A DNA stretch of 64,000 bases from Luteirhabdus pelagi. Lineage in GTDB: Bacteria; Bacteroidota; Bacteroidia; Flavobacteriales; Flavobacteriaceae. This document shows positions 1 through 7,765 of this stretch, in pieces. The stretch is taken from NCBI RefSeq assembly GCF_016827595.1, contig NZ_JAECMS010000003.1:294352-358351 (forward strand). Reading direction: 5' to 3'. Under the pieces are notes generated by a model. It ran no database searches and had not been told where the DNA came from. It worked only from the letters and a program-made list of their open reading frames with translations. The translations under genes were made by a program, and so were the position numbers. Within the stretch, counting starts at the first letter, position 1. Each line of letters starts with the position of its first letter.

Positions 1-982
1 TAATAATATCGCCGTTTGCAATAAAACCCGCTTCGGAATGTGGCTTCACCCAGAAATAATTATTCTTTACCACCATCAGATAATCGCCAGCTGAAAGTTC
101 CGACTCCTGAAATAGAATTCTACTTCTGATATTTTGATTGTATAAGTTTGCTCTTTTGTTGGAACGAACGATAATAACACTCTCCTCATTTCCAAGCTGC
201 GTATACGCATCGTTGATGGCGTCCATTAATTCTTGTCCATCGAAAGGACGTACCACATCTTTAAAGTTTTTGATATCGAACTTGAAGTCTTCATAAAAGC
301 CATCTGCTAATCGTTCTCGAAGTTCGGTAGCATTCAACAAGATACCGCTATCCTGCTGTTGACGAACCACTTCGTTCAATTCTACCTGTACTACGTTCTT
401 GAAATAATGATTTTGTAGAAAGTTTTTATCGAGTGCCGGACTAATAGTCAGTCGCACCGGTGGAAGCTGTGCCGTATCACCAATCAATACCAACTTACAA
501 TTATGGCCACTATAAACGTACTCCATCAGGTCGTCTAGTAACGAGCCGTTTTCATACATTTTGGAATCCTGATTTACATCGGGAATCATAGAGGCTTCAT
601 CCACGATAAAAAGTACATTCCGATGTTTATTTTTCTGTAATCGAAATGAAACGCCTCCGCCTTTTTCAGACTTGGGCATATAAATTTTACGGTGGATGGT
701 AAAAGCTTCCTTATTGGAATAATTACTGATCACCTTGGCTGCGCGTCCCGTCGGCGCCATCAACACACTGGACCGCTTAATTTTCCACAGGTTTTTAACC
801 AAAGCACCAACAATCGTAGTTTTCCCTGTCCCCGCATATCCTTTCAAAAGAAAAATTTCCTCCTCTTGATCGTTGGTTGAAAATGTAGCTAACTGCTTCA
901 ATGCCACCTCTTGAGTCGGGGTTGGATCGAACGGAAAATCGTGCTTTAACAGGCTATAAAACTGGGATGGCGACATGCTCAT
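1..982 (-). CDS. RecD-like ATP-dependent DNA helicase (N-terminal part, cut by window edge)
   Basis: Reading the minus strand from the ATG at 982 gives an uninterrupted frame of about 327 codons running off the left edge. Residues 48-56 are a Walker A motif (GYAGTGKTT), about 124-132 a Walker B (LFIVDEASM), followed by GDTAQLPPV, a superfamily 1 motif III type sequence. This matches the short RecD/exodeoxyribonuclease V alpha-like AAA helicases common in Flavobacteriaceae, which use ATP to unwind DNA. The C-terminal helicase motifs lie outside the window. A second Met is two codons downstream of the first. A perfect -7 element ends only 4 nt before the first ATG, so the mRNA may be leaderless or start at the second Met. 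Divergent from the gene at 1103. Confidence 0.88.
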   Translation of the reverse strand, partial: MSMSPSQFYSLLKHDFPFDPTPTQEVALKQLATFSTNDQEEEIFLLKGYAGTGKTTIVGALVKNLWKIKRSSVLMAPTGRAAKVISNYSNKEAFTIHRKIYMPKSEKGGGVSFRLQKNKHRNVLFIVDEASMIPDVNQDSKMYENGSLLDDLMEYVYSGHNCKLVLIGDTAQLPPVRLTISPALDKNFLQNHYFKNVVQVELNEVVRQQQDSGILLNATELRERLADGFYEDFKFDIKNFKDVVRPFDGQELMDAINDAYTQLGNEESVIIVRSNKRANLYNQNIRSRILFQESELSAGDYLMVVKNNYFWVKPHSEAGFIANGDII

Positions 983-986
983 GGTG

Positions 987-994
987 CAAACTTA
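987..994 (-). promoter_or_regulatory. -7 promoter element of the RecD-like helicase gene
   Basis: The minus strand reads TAAGTTTG, a perfect match to the Bacteroidota -7 consensus TAnnTTTG. It ends 4 nt upstream of the ATG at 982, so transcription should begin at or next to the start codon. I see no clear -33 TTTG at the expected distance. Confidence 0.45.
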
Positions 995-1053
995 CGGTTT
1001 TGCAGGCAGCTAGGATTTTTTCAGAATATAATTTTACAAACCAAAAAAAATTG

Positions 1054-1061
1054 TAGCTTTG
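1054..1061 (+). promoter_or_regulatory. -7 promoter element for the 1103-3109 unit
   Basis: TAGCTTTG matches TAnnTTTG exactly and lies 41 nt before the ATG at 1103. It would drive the three overlapping or abutting genes ending in rsmD. No good -33 TTTG is visible; a T-run lies about where it would be. Confidence 0.5.
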
Positions 1062-1102
1062 CGAGAGACCTAGTTACGATACATTAATAAAACTTCTACA
1101 CA

Positions 1103-1771
1103 ATGAGAATTGTCATCCAATTAGTACTTTGGGCAATTATTATTTTCTTGGGTTATCAAGTATACAGTTCCATCAGTGGACCGTATGAATTCAATAATGA
1201 AAAGGAAAGACGCTATCGAAAAGTAATCGAAAATCTTAAGGATATCCGCGTTGCGGAATTGGCCCATAAGGAAATTACTGGACAATTTACCGGAAGTTTC
1301 GACAGCCTTGTTCGTTTTATCGATACAGCAGAATTTGCTATTACCCAACGTCGCGATACTGTGTATGCCGATGTTGAAAAGAATAAAGCTTTCGGTATCG
1401 ATGAAGGATATTTTATTGAAGAATCTCTGATCGACACCTTAGGTTTTACGCCGGTTAGAGACTCCCTTTATCAAGGAACAGATCGTTATAAGCGTATGAT
1501 GAACGTACCTATTGATGGTGTTGATGCTACTTTCGATCTCGAAGCGGGAACTTTGATGAAAAATGATACCGAGTATTCAGTATTTGAGGCAAAAATCACA
1601 AAGGATGTTGTGTTAACAGGAATGGATAAGGACCTTATCTACCAGGAGAAGCAGGTAGTTTCTGTGGATGGTGTGAATGGTGAATATATCAAGGTAGGTT
1701 CCATGAATGAAATCAACACCAATGGAAACTGGCCGAAACTTTATGACTCAGCCGACGAGCAACAGCAATAA
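1103..1771 (+). CDS. Conserved flavobacterial protein with N-terminal membrane anchor, function unknown
   Basis: 222 residues. Residues 5-25 form a hydrophobic segment (IQLVLWAIIIFLGYQVYSSI) that should anchor or export the protein; the rest is a charged soluble domain. I do not recognise a named domain. It is first in a tight unit with the DUF3822 gene (overlap of 29 nt) and rsmD, an arrangement I associate with Flavobacteriaceae genomes, so a conserved housekeeping role is plausible. ATG at 1103 is supported by the -7 element at 1054. Confidence 0.8.
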   Translation: MRIVIQLVLWAIIIFLGYQVYSSISGPYEFNNEKERRYRKVIENLKDIRVAELAHKEITGQFTGSFDSLVRFIDTAEFAITQRRDTVYADVEKNKAFGIDEGYFIEESLIDTLGFTPVRDSLYQGTDRYKRMMNVPIDGVDATFDLEAGTLMKNDTEYSVFEAKITKDVVLTGMDKDLIYQEKQVVSVDGVNGEYIKVGSMNEINTNGNWPKLYDSADEQQQ

Positions 1772-2573
1772 CAATACCCCAACCGGGAAAAGACTGTCCG
1801 TACAAGTATCCTTGTCCGGACTTTCTTTTTTAGTATCTAATGATAGAGGGCGCGAAGTGCTACTGTATGACACCAAAACCTATACAACTTCTCCTACTCC
1901 AGAGGATCTTCTATCGGATATAGAGTCCTTTCTTAAAAGCAACAATCTTTCGAAACATGATGTCGATGACGTCTGTGTTATTTATGCTACAAACATGTAT
2001 GCATTGGTTCCTACTTCATTATTCGAACCAGAGAAGGCAAGCGAGTATCTGAAATTCAACAACAAAATTTTAGCGACAGATTACATCGCTTATGAGGCGC
2101 TTTCAGATCAAGACATAACAGTAGTATATATACCTTATGTAAACGTGAACAACTACTTTTTCGATACTTTCGGTAGTTTTTCATACTTTCATTCAACAAC
2201 ATTATTATTAGATGCTTTATGGCCCATCGTACGCTTTTCCTCTCAAGCTGAAGTATATATTCATGTGCAAAAAGAAGCATTGGATTGTATTGCGATGAAG
2301 AATGGATCCCTTCAACTATGCAATACATTTCCTTATAAATCGCCGGAAGATTTTGTTTACTATGTGTTGTTTCTATTAGAACAGCTTTCGTTGGACCCAA
2401 ATACGGTGAAAGTGCGCGTTTTTGGAAGTATTTCAGAAACTTCTGACACCTATACCCTGCTCTATCGATACGTAAACAACTTGAAGTTGTTGGACACAAG
2501 CAGGTTCTCGCTTCCCAAATTCCCCTCAGAAGAAAGTCCCCATCAAAACTTTTTGTTGAAAACATCATTATAA
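1743..2573 (+). CDS. DUF3822 family protein
   Basis: 276 residues from ATG 1743. The reading frame is open back to 1707, but 1743 gives a sensible start (MTQPTSNSNN) with 29 nt overlap of the preceding gene. The protein resembles the DUF3822 family, which I recall as having an actin-like or ribonuclease H-like fold in Bacteroidota and being encoded next to rsmD; that fold statement is from memory and not visible here. No signal peptide or membrane segment. It ends in TAATG shared with rsmD, so the two are translationally coupled. Confidence 0.8.
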   Translation: MTQPTSNSNNNTPTGKRLSVQVSLSGLSFLVSNDRGREVLLYDTKTYTTSPTPEDLLSDIESFLKSNNLSKHDVDDVCVIYATNMYALVPTSLFEPEKASEYLKFNNKILATDYIAYEALSDQDITVVYIPYVNVNNYFFDTFGSFSYFHSTTLLLDALWPIVRFSSQAEVYIHVQKEALDCIAMKNGSLQLCNTFPYKSPEDFVYYVLFLLEQLSLDPNTVKVRVFGSISETSDTYTLLYRYVNNLKLLDTSRFSLPKFPSEESPHQNFLLKTSL

Positions 2574-3109
2574 TGCGAATCATTTCAGGTTTACATAAAG
2601 GAAAACGACTAATTGCACCTAAAACACTCCCGGTTCGCCCCACCACCGATTTTGCCAAGGAAGGATTGTTCAATATCCTACGGCACCGTTTCTATTATGA
2701 AGATATTACAGTACTCGACTTATTTGCGGGTACCGGAAATATAAGCTATGAGTTTGCCTCTAGGGGTACTCAAGCCATTACGGCCGTAGATATTCATGCC
2801 GGTTGTGTGCGATATATAAAGAAAACAGCCGATTCGCTTGAGCTACCCATCGAAACGGTGAAAAGCGATGTCCTGAAATTTCTTGAAAAGCACCAGCAAC
2901 AATACGATCTAGTCTTTGCCGACCCACCTTATGCTTGGACAGAAGAGGAATTTCTTGAAATTCCAAAGAAGGTATTTGATGGAGCTATTTTGAAATCGAA
3001 TGGATTGCTTATATTAGAGCACAGCAAGCATACCGATCTTTCTGGCGCACAACATTTTTCGGAAGCGCGGAGATACGGAGGCTCTGTATTTTCGTTTTTC
3101 GAACAGTAA
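2573..3109 (+). CDS. rsmD: 16S rRNA (guanine(966)-N(2))-methyltransferase RsmD
   Basis: 178 residues, normal length for the family. It opens with the conserved MRIISGLHKGKRL and has PTTDFAKEGLFN, the SAM-binding VLDLFAGTGN (47-56) and the catalytic DPPY (117-120) of N2-guanine/N6-adenine methyltransferases. It methylates G966 of 16S rRNA during assembly of the 30S subunit. Its ATG overlaps the upstream stop codon by one base (TAATG). Confidence 0.93.
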   Translation: MRIISGLHKGKRLIAPKTLPVRPTTDFAKEGLFNILRHRFYYEDITVLDLFAGTGNISYEFASRGTQAITAVDIHAGCVRYIKKTADSLELPIETVKSDVLKFLEKHQQQYDLVFADPPYAWTEEEFLEIPKKVFDGAILKSNGLLILEHSKHTDLSGAQHFSEARRYGGSVFSFFEQ

Positions 3110-3115
3110 GAAGTA

Positions 3116-3490
3116 TTGGAACCAAATAACATCATTCGACTGCCATTTATACATTTGGCATGCTACGACCATTATGTCGTTTCCGAAATCGGAGAAGGTA
3201 TCACATTTGGGTTAAAGGAACTAAATACCGTTTTTGATATCCTTGAGAAAACCTACCCTTCGACGCCCTTTATTTCTATTGCACACCGCGTAAACGACTA
3301 TACCATAGATCCTATTTGTTTCCTTCAGAAGCGAAAGGTGCCGAACCTTATGGGCATAGCCGTGGTATATACTTCAGATTCTGCCTATCAGACAGCATTG
3401 TTCGAACGAAATTTTTATGATGGAACGTACGAACTATTCCAGAATTTAGAGAAAGCCATTAAATGGAGCGAGGATACCCTAGCTATTTAA
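3116..3490 (+). CDS. Small STAS/SpoIIAA-like protein, copy 1
   Basis: 124 residues. The frame is closed by the rsmD stop just upstream, so the only start is TTG at 3116. The sequence aligns end to end with the protein at 3622: both share a PF-x-SI/YISxRxNDYT(I/V)DP core, FLQK/YLQK, NL(M/L)GxAV, a TAxFExxFY stretch and a terminal Lys-Trp. The alternation of short strands and helices and the tail resemble SpoIIAA/STAS-like proteins, but this is inference. No signal peptide, so cytoplasmic. It sits 6 nt after rsmD and is probably read with it. Confidence 0.72.
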   Translation: MEPNNIIRLPFIHLACYDHYVVSEIGEGITFGLKELNTVFDILEKTYPSTPFISIAHRVNDYTIDPICFLQKRKVPNLMGIAVVYTSDSAYQTALFERNFYDGTYELFQNLEKAIKWSEDTLAI

Positions 3491-3621
3491 CATTCAAACC
3501 ATTACCCTCACTCTAAAAAATTTATATTCGAAATTGTTGTACAATTGCTATAGGCTTGCTAATATTGAGTACAATTATATTTTAATACTAAATTTAAAGC
3601 TCCACTCTTACAAACCTATTT

Positions 3622-4005
3622 ATGATCTCCCCCCTTCTTACAAGTGTTAGACTTGATTTTGCTAGAGTTGAAATTTTTGAAGACTTTGTTATCGTTACCA
3701 TCAATGAAGGTGTTGTAGTTAACTTACCGGAAAGAGAAAAACTGTTTCACCTTTTTGAACACTATTTTGAAGGTAGGCCTTTCGCATACATCTCCAATCG
3801 AAAAAATGACTACACTGTAGACCCTACTAGCTATTTGCAGAAAGATGAGCAACTGAATTTATTGGGAATGGCGGTCATCTGTTATTCAAAGGATTCTGAA
3901 CGAACGGCAAACTTTGAGAAAAGTTTTTACAAACGACCTTTTAAGGTTTTTGATAGTTTCTTGAATGCCAAGAAATGGATCGCTACGCTAGAATTTTCAA
4001 ATTAA
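3622..4005 (+). CDS. Small STAS/SpoIIAA-like protein, copy 2
   Basis: 127 residues from ATG 3622. Clear paralogue of the preceding gene (shared NDYTVDP, YLQK, NLLGMAV, FEKSFY, KKW), separated from it by 131 nt of AT-rich sequence that could hold its own promoter. Function unknown. Copy 2 has an extra N-terminal segment of about seven residues. The gene converges on rnpB, its stop lying next to the 3' end of that RNA. Confidence 0.78.
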   Translation: MISPLLTSVRLDFARVEIFEDFVIVTINEGVVVNLPEREKLFHLFEHYFEGRPFAYISNRKNDYTVDPTSYLQKDEQLNLLGMAVICYSKDSERTANFEKSFYKRPFKVFDSFLNAKKWIATLEFSN

Positions 4006-4007
4006 AA

Positions 4008-4316
4008 AAAGCAGGCCGATAAGCCGGATTCTGTCTCCGAAACTCGGAGCCCTATCATTTATCTAGACACTCCGTTGCCGAAGTGCTCTAACTGTCTACC
4101 CTCCTGTATCGGGCGGGGCGCCCTCAAGCACAGGTTTACGTGACATTTCACCACATAGAGTTTACCTGATTTCACTACGGCATTACCCGTACATCCTTTC
4201 TGTTGCACTGGTCCGCATCCGCAAAGCGGAAGGACGGCTGTTAGCCGCTATGCTCCCCTATGGTGTCCGGACTTTCCTCACTTCGTTACACAAAGCGCGA
4301 TAAGGTGGCCTGCTAG
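4008..4316 (-). ncRNA. rnpB: RNase P RNA (bacterial type A)
   Basis: The minus strand carries conserved RNase P RNA landmarks in order: GAGGAAAGTCCGGAC near the 5' end, ACAGAAA, the GTAAACTC and GGTGAAA region, then AGAGCACT, TAGATAAATGA and the terminal ACAGAATCCGGCTTA (4013-4027) followed by TCGGCCTGCT. The first and last stretches pair (AGCAGGCC with GGCCTGCT) as the P1 stem. Length is about 310 nt. This is the catalytic RNA that matures the 5' ends of tRNAs. A poly-U run follows the 3' end. The ends are my estimate to within a few bases. Confidence 0.95.
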
Positions 4317-4319
4317 TCG

Positions 4320-4327
4320 CAAAAATA
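4320..4327 (-). promoter_or_regulatory. -7 promoter element of rnpB
   Basis: The minus strand reads TATTTTTG, a perfect TAnnTTTG, ending about 4 nt before the predicted 5' end of RNase P RNA. That is the expected spacing to a transcription start. Confidence 0.55.
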
Positions 4328-4370
4328 CACCGAATGTTAATAAAAATGGTAAAATACCTAAACCGATTTT

Positions 4371-4400
4371 TTTGTCAAATCCCCAAGCTCTATATCTTTG
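4371..4400 (+). promoter_or_regulatory. Promoter of dnaX (-33 TTTG, 18 nt, -7 TATCTTTG)
   Basis: TTTG at 4371-4374 and TATCTTTG at 4393-4400 match both Bacteroidota consensus boxes with an 18-nt spacer. The -7 box ends 10 nt before the ATG at 4411, so the 5' leader should be only a few bases long and cannot hold a normal ribosome binding site. Confidence 0.65.
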
Positions 4401-4410
4401 TTGACACGCT

Positions 4411-6222
4411 ATGGAACAGTTTATCGTATCGGCCCGAAAATACCGTCCTACCCGCTTCTCTGAAGTGGTAGGCCAACAAGCTATTACCAATACGTTGAAC
4501 AACGCCATCGAAAATAATCATTTGGCACAAGCCCTCCTTTTCACGGGGCCTCGTGGCGTAGGAAAAACCACCTGTGCTAGAATTCTTGCCAAAAAAATCA
4601 ACCAACAGGCCACCGAAACAGATCCTGATGAGGATTTCGCCTTCAATATCTTCGAATTGGATGCGGCTTCGAATAACTCGGTTGACGATATTCGAAATCT
4701 CACCGACCAGGTTCGTATTCCACCGCAAACTGGAAAATACAAGGTCTATATTATCGATGAGGTGCACATGCTTTCCTCTGCAGCCTTCAATGCATTTTTG
4801 AAGACCTTGGAAGAACCACCAAACCATGCGATCTTTATCTTGGCAACCACCGAAAAGCACAAGATTATCCCAACCATTCTTTCCCGTTGTCAGATTTTTG
4901 ACTTTAGAAGAATTACGGTTCAAGACATAAAAGGTCATCTAGCTGAAGTAGCCCAAAAAGAAGGTATTCAAGCAGAAGATGATGCCCTTCATATTATCGC
5001 TCAGAAAGCAGATGGAGCGTTACGGGATGCGCTTTCCATTTTTGATAGGGTCGTAAGTTTTTCTGGTAACAACCTCACACGTGAAGCAGTTACCGAAAAC
5101 TTAAATGTACTTGACTATTCCTATTATTTTACCGTCACCGATCTGATATTGGATAATGATATTCCCCAATTATTGGTTGCTTATAATGATATCCTAAGCA
5201 AAGGTTTTGACGGACATCATTTTATTATGGGATTGGCCTCCCATTTTCGTGATTTGCTAGTCTGTAAGGATGAACGAACCATCGATTTATTGGAAGTTGG
5301 CGAACAGGTGAAGACTATGTACTTCAAACAAGCACAGCGAACCACTCATTCCTTCCTATTGGAAGCTATCGAGATTAGCAACGAATGCGATTTGAAATAC
5401 AAAAGCAGTCGAAACCAGCGATTATTGGTTGAACTTTGCTTATTACAATTGGCTTCTTTAACCGCAACGACGGACGGAAAAAAAAAGTCTAAGCGCAAAC
5501 GCTACGTAATTCCGCCAAGTCATTTTAAGACCAAGTCTTCGGTTTCTGAACCAGCCGCTACTACTGAAACTCAGAGGAAATCCGAAGAAGAAAAAGCACC
5601 TTCAAAAGAACCAGAAGAGGTTGCTACGATTTCCGCTTCAACCCAAGAGGAACATAGCAACAAAACCAGCAAACCAGAGTCTTCAGAAACTAACGCTAAA
5701 AAGAAGGAAGCTTCAGAAGATGCATCCAATGATCTTGGAAAGCGCCTTGCGGAACGAAACGCAAAGAAAGTTTCGGCCCTTTCACTTAAAAGTATTCAAA
5801 AGAAACAGCAATTAAAAAAAGAAAAGGTCGCCAATCAACCTGCTGCAGAAAATCTTCCAACGGACGATTTCACCGAAAAGGATATGCAAACAGCATGGGC
5901 AAAATATGCGAAACGTGTTGAGGCCGATGGGCAGTTTAACCTACTCTCCCACCTTACGATGGGCGTGCCGAGGCTAGAAGGAAGCCTGATCCACCTCGTA
6001 TTTCCTAATCAAACGATTAAAGTTGAAGTAGAACGCGCCAAATACGAATTGCTCGGTTTTCTGCGGAAGGAATTGAACAATTACGATGTCGATCTTTCCA
6101 TAGAAGTGAACGAAACAGAGGTGAAACGCTACGCGTATACCCCACGGGAACGTTTTGAAAAACTTAAGGAACGCAATCCGCTGATTGAAAAACTTCGAAA
6201 GGAATTCGATTTAGATGTATAA
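4411..6222 (+). CDS. dnaX: DNA polymerase III subunit gamma/tau
   Basis: 603 residues. The clamp-loader ATPase has Walker A GPRGVGKTT (46-54), Walker B IDEVHM (115-120), and the SRC sensor/arginine-finger motif near 156. Residues about 350-490 are a Lys/Glu/Ser-rich linker, followed by a C-terminal domain of about 110 residues that would contact the polymerase alpha subunit. It is the motor of the DNA polymerase III clamp loader. Unlike E. coli DnaX, there are no cysteines in the 30 residues after Walker A, so the zinc module is missing or replaced by an acidic loop (TDPDEDF). The next gene starts inside its stop codon. Confidence 0.95.
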   Translation: MEQFIVSARKYRPTRFSEVVGQQAITNTLNNAIENNHLAQALLFTGPRGVGKTTCARILAKKINQQATETDPDEDFAFNIFELDAASNNSVDDIRNLTDQVRIPPQTGKYKVYIIDEVHMLSSAAFNAFLKTLEEPPNHAIFILATTEKHKIIPTILSRCQIFDFRRITVQDIKGHLAEVAQKEGIQAEDDALHIIAQKADGALRDALSIFDRVVSFSGNNLTREAVTENLNVLDYSYYFTVTDLILDNDIPQLLVAYNDILSKGFDGHHFIMGLASHFRDLLVCKDERTIDLLEVGEQVKTMYFKQAQRTTHSFLLEAIEISNECDLKYKSSRNQRLLVELCLLQLASLTATTDGKKKSKRKRYVIPPSHFKTKSSVSEPAATTETQRKSEEEKAPSKEPEEVATISASTQEEHSNKTSKPESSETNAKKKEASEDASNDLGKRLAERNAKKVSALSLKSIQKKQQLKKEKVANQPAAENLPTDDFTEKDMQTAWAKYAKRVEADGQFNLLSHLTMGVPRLEGSLIHLVFPNQTIKVEVERAKYELLGFLRKELNNYDVDLSIEVNETEVKRYAYTPRERFEKLKERNPLIEKLRKEFDLDV

Positions 6223-6851
6223 TGAATAAGATGAAGGACAAGGAAAAACAAACAAAAGCAGACATTAAAATGCTAGGGCTAAAATTGCCTACAGACCCGA
6301 GGTGGGTGAATATCGTTGAAAAAAACGTAGATGAAATCCTTACCGACCATGCGTATTGTGAGCAAAAAGCTGCTAGTACTGCCATTAGCTTGATTATCGG
6401 GTATCCTGACAAGAAAGAGTTGGTCCATGAAATGAGCCTGCTCGCCCAAGAGGAAATGAGTCATTTCAAAATGGTTCACGATCGTATTACGGCACGTGGC
6501 GGACATTTGGGCCGCGAGCGAAAGGATTTGTACGTAAACAAATTAATGAAGTTTTTCCCTAAAGGCGGTAGCAGAAGCGATCAGTTGGTGCATCGCTTGC
6601 TATATGCTGCCTTGATTGAAGCCAGAAGCTGTGAGCGATTCCGATTGTTAAGTGAAGAATTGGAAGATCAAGACCTAGCGAAATTTTATCGCAATCTAAT
6701 GGAAAGTGAAGCCGGCCATTACACCATGTTCCTAAGTTTCGCCAGAAATTATGGCGACAGACAAGAAGTCGATAAAAAATGGCAAGACCTACTTGATTAT
6801 GAGGCTGAAATCATGAGGGATTTAGGGAAAGAAGAAACGGTGCATGGCTAA
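6222..6851 (+). CDS. miaE: tRNA-(ms[2]io[6]A)-hydroxylase-like di-iron protein (MiaE family)
   Basis: 209 residues. A ferritin-like four-helix protein with ligand-type motifs: YCEQKAAS near 46, EEMSHF (ExxH) near 78, EARSCERF near 130 and ESEAGH (ExxH) near 165. MiaE hydroxylates the isopentenyl side chain of ms2i6A at position 37 of tRNAs reading U-starting codons. Start ATG 6222 shares TAATG with the dnaX stop; an in-frame ATG at 6231 is an alternative. Shorter than the enterobacterial enzyme but typical for this phylum as I recall it. Convergent with ppx. Confidence 0.85.
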   Translation: MNKMKDKEKQTKADIKMLGLKLPTDPRWVNIVEKNVDEILTDHAYCEQKAASTAISLIIGYPDKKELVHEMSLLAQEEMSHFKMVHDRITARGGHLGRERKDLYVNKLMKFFPKGGSRSDQLVHRLLYAALIEARSCERFRLLSEELEDQDLAKFYRNLMESEAGHYTMFLSFARNYGDRQEVDKKWQDLLDYEAEIMRDLGKEETVHG

Positions 6852-6858
6852 CGCTAGG

Positions 6859-7764
6859 CTAAGACACAGTTTCTGAAACCTTTTCGTTATATAAGCTTTT
6901 AATAATTCCGTCGCTCAATCCAATTTTTGGCACGTACACATTTTTCGCACCACTCCATTTCATGGCGGATAGATAAATTCGAGTCGCCGGAACCACCACA
7001 TCGGCACGGTCGGGATTCATGTTAAGCTCCACAATTCGCTCCTCGTAGCTCATAGACCGAATCTTATCGTAATACGATCCTAAATAGAAATAGCTTAACG
7101 GCTTTCCAATTTTCTTACCGCTATTCTTATAAATATGGTTGATATTTCCACCACTTCCTATCAAGGATACTTTTTCATAGGGCTTGGTAACATCCTTAAC
7201 CCAGGCTTCGGCCTCCTGCCAAAGCTCATCCTCCACAGCTTCATTGATTAAACGAACGGTTCCCAATTTAAACGAACGGGAAGTAACCGTTTTTCCATCA
7301 GCGAACAAGGTAAATTCTGTACTTCCGCCGCCTACATCCACATAAAGAAATGTTTTATCGGTATCGATAAGCGATTTGAGATCGGTGGAAGCAATGATCG
7401 CTGCCTCATCGTTCCCGTCAATGATCTCGATTTCAATACCGGTAGCCTCCTTCAACTTAGCCGCGATTTCATGACCGTTGGAAGCTTCGCGCATAGCGGA
7501 CGTCGCACACGCTCTCATACGATCTATGTCATGCGTTTTGATAAGCAGATCGAAGGCCTTCATGGCATCTAGCATACGAAGGTAGTTTTCTTCTGAAATC
7601 TTCTTCTCCAAAAACACATCGGCGCCCAGACGAATAGGCACCCTAACAAGCGATCGCTTTTTGAAAATCGGGTCTTTTCCTTCTTCTATATAAACAAGTG
7701 AAATGAGCAATCGTATGGCGTTTGAACCAATATCGATAGCGGCATATTTCTCTATGGTAAGCAA
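6859..7764 (-). CDS. ppx: Ppx/GppA family exopolyphosphatase
   Basis: 301 residues. ASKHA-type nucleotide or phosphate loops: IDIGSNAIRLLI at 10-21 and VDVGGGSTEF near 142, then IGSGGNI. This is the short form, lacking the C-terminal HD-like domain of the roughly 500-residue E. coli enzyme. It removes terminal phosphates from polyphosphate or acts on (p)ppGpp. Last gene of the sixA-ppk1-ppx operon, starting 1 nt after the ppk1 stop, which fits opposing enzymes of polyphosphate metabolism being made together. Confidence 0.9.
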   Translation of the reverse strand: MLTIEKYAAIDIGSNAIRLLISLVYIEEGKDPIFKKRSLVRVPIRLGADVFLEKKISEENYLRMLDAMKAFDLLIKTHDIDRMRACATSAMREASNGHEIAAKLKEATGIEIEIIDGNDEAAIIASTDLKSLIDTDKTFLYVDVGGGSTEFTLFADGKTVTSRSFKLGTVRLINEAVEDELWQEAEAWVKDVTKPYEKVSLIGSGGNINHIYKNSGKKIGKPLSYFYLGSYYDKIRSMSYEERIVELNMNPDRADVVVPATRIYLSAMKWSGAKNVYVPKIGLSDGIIKSLYNEKVSETVS

Positions 7765-7765
7765 A

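Noticed and set aside
2056..2673. 205-codon frame on the minus strand
   Set aside because: Antisense to the DUF3822 gene and the start of rsmD, with no recognisable domain.
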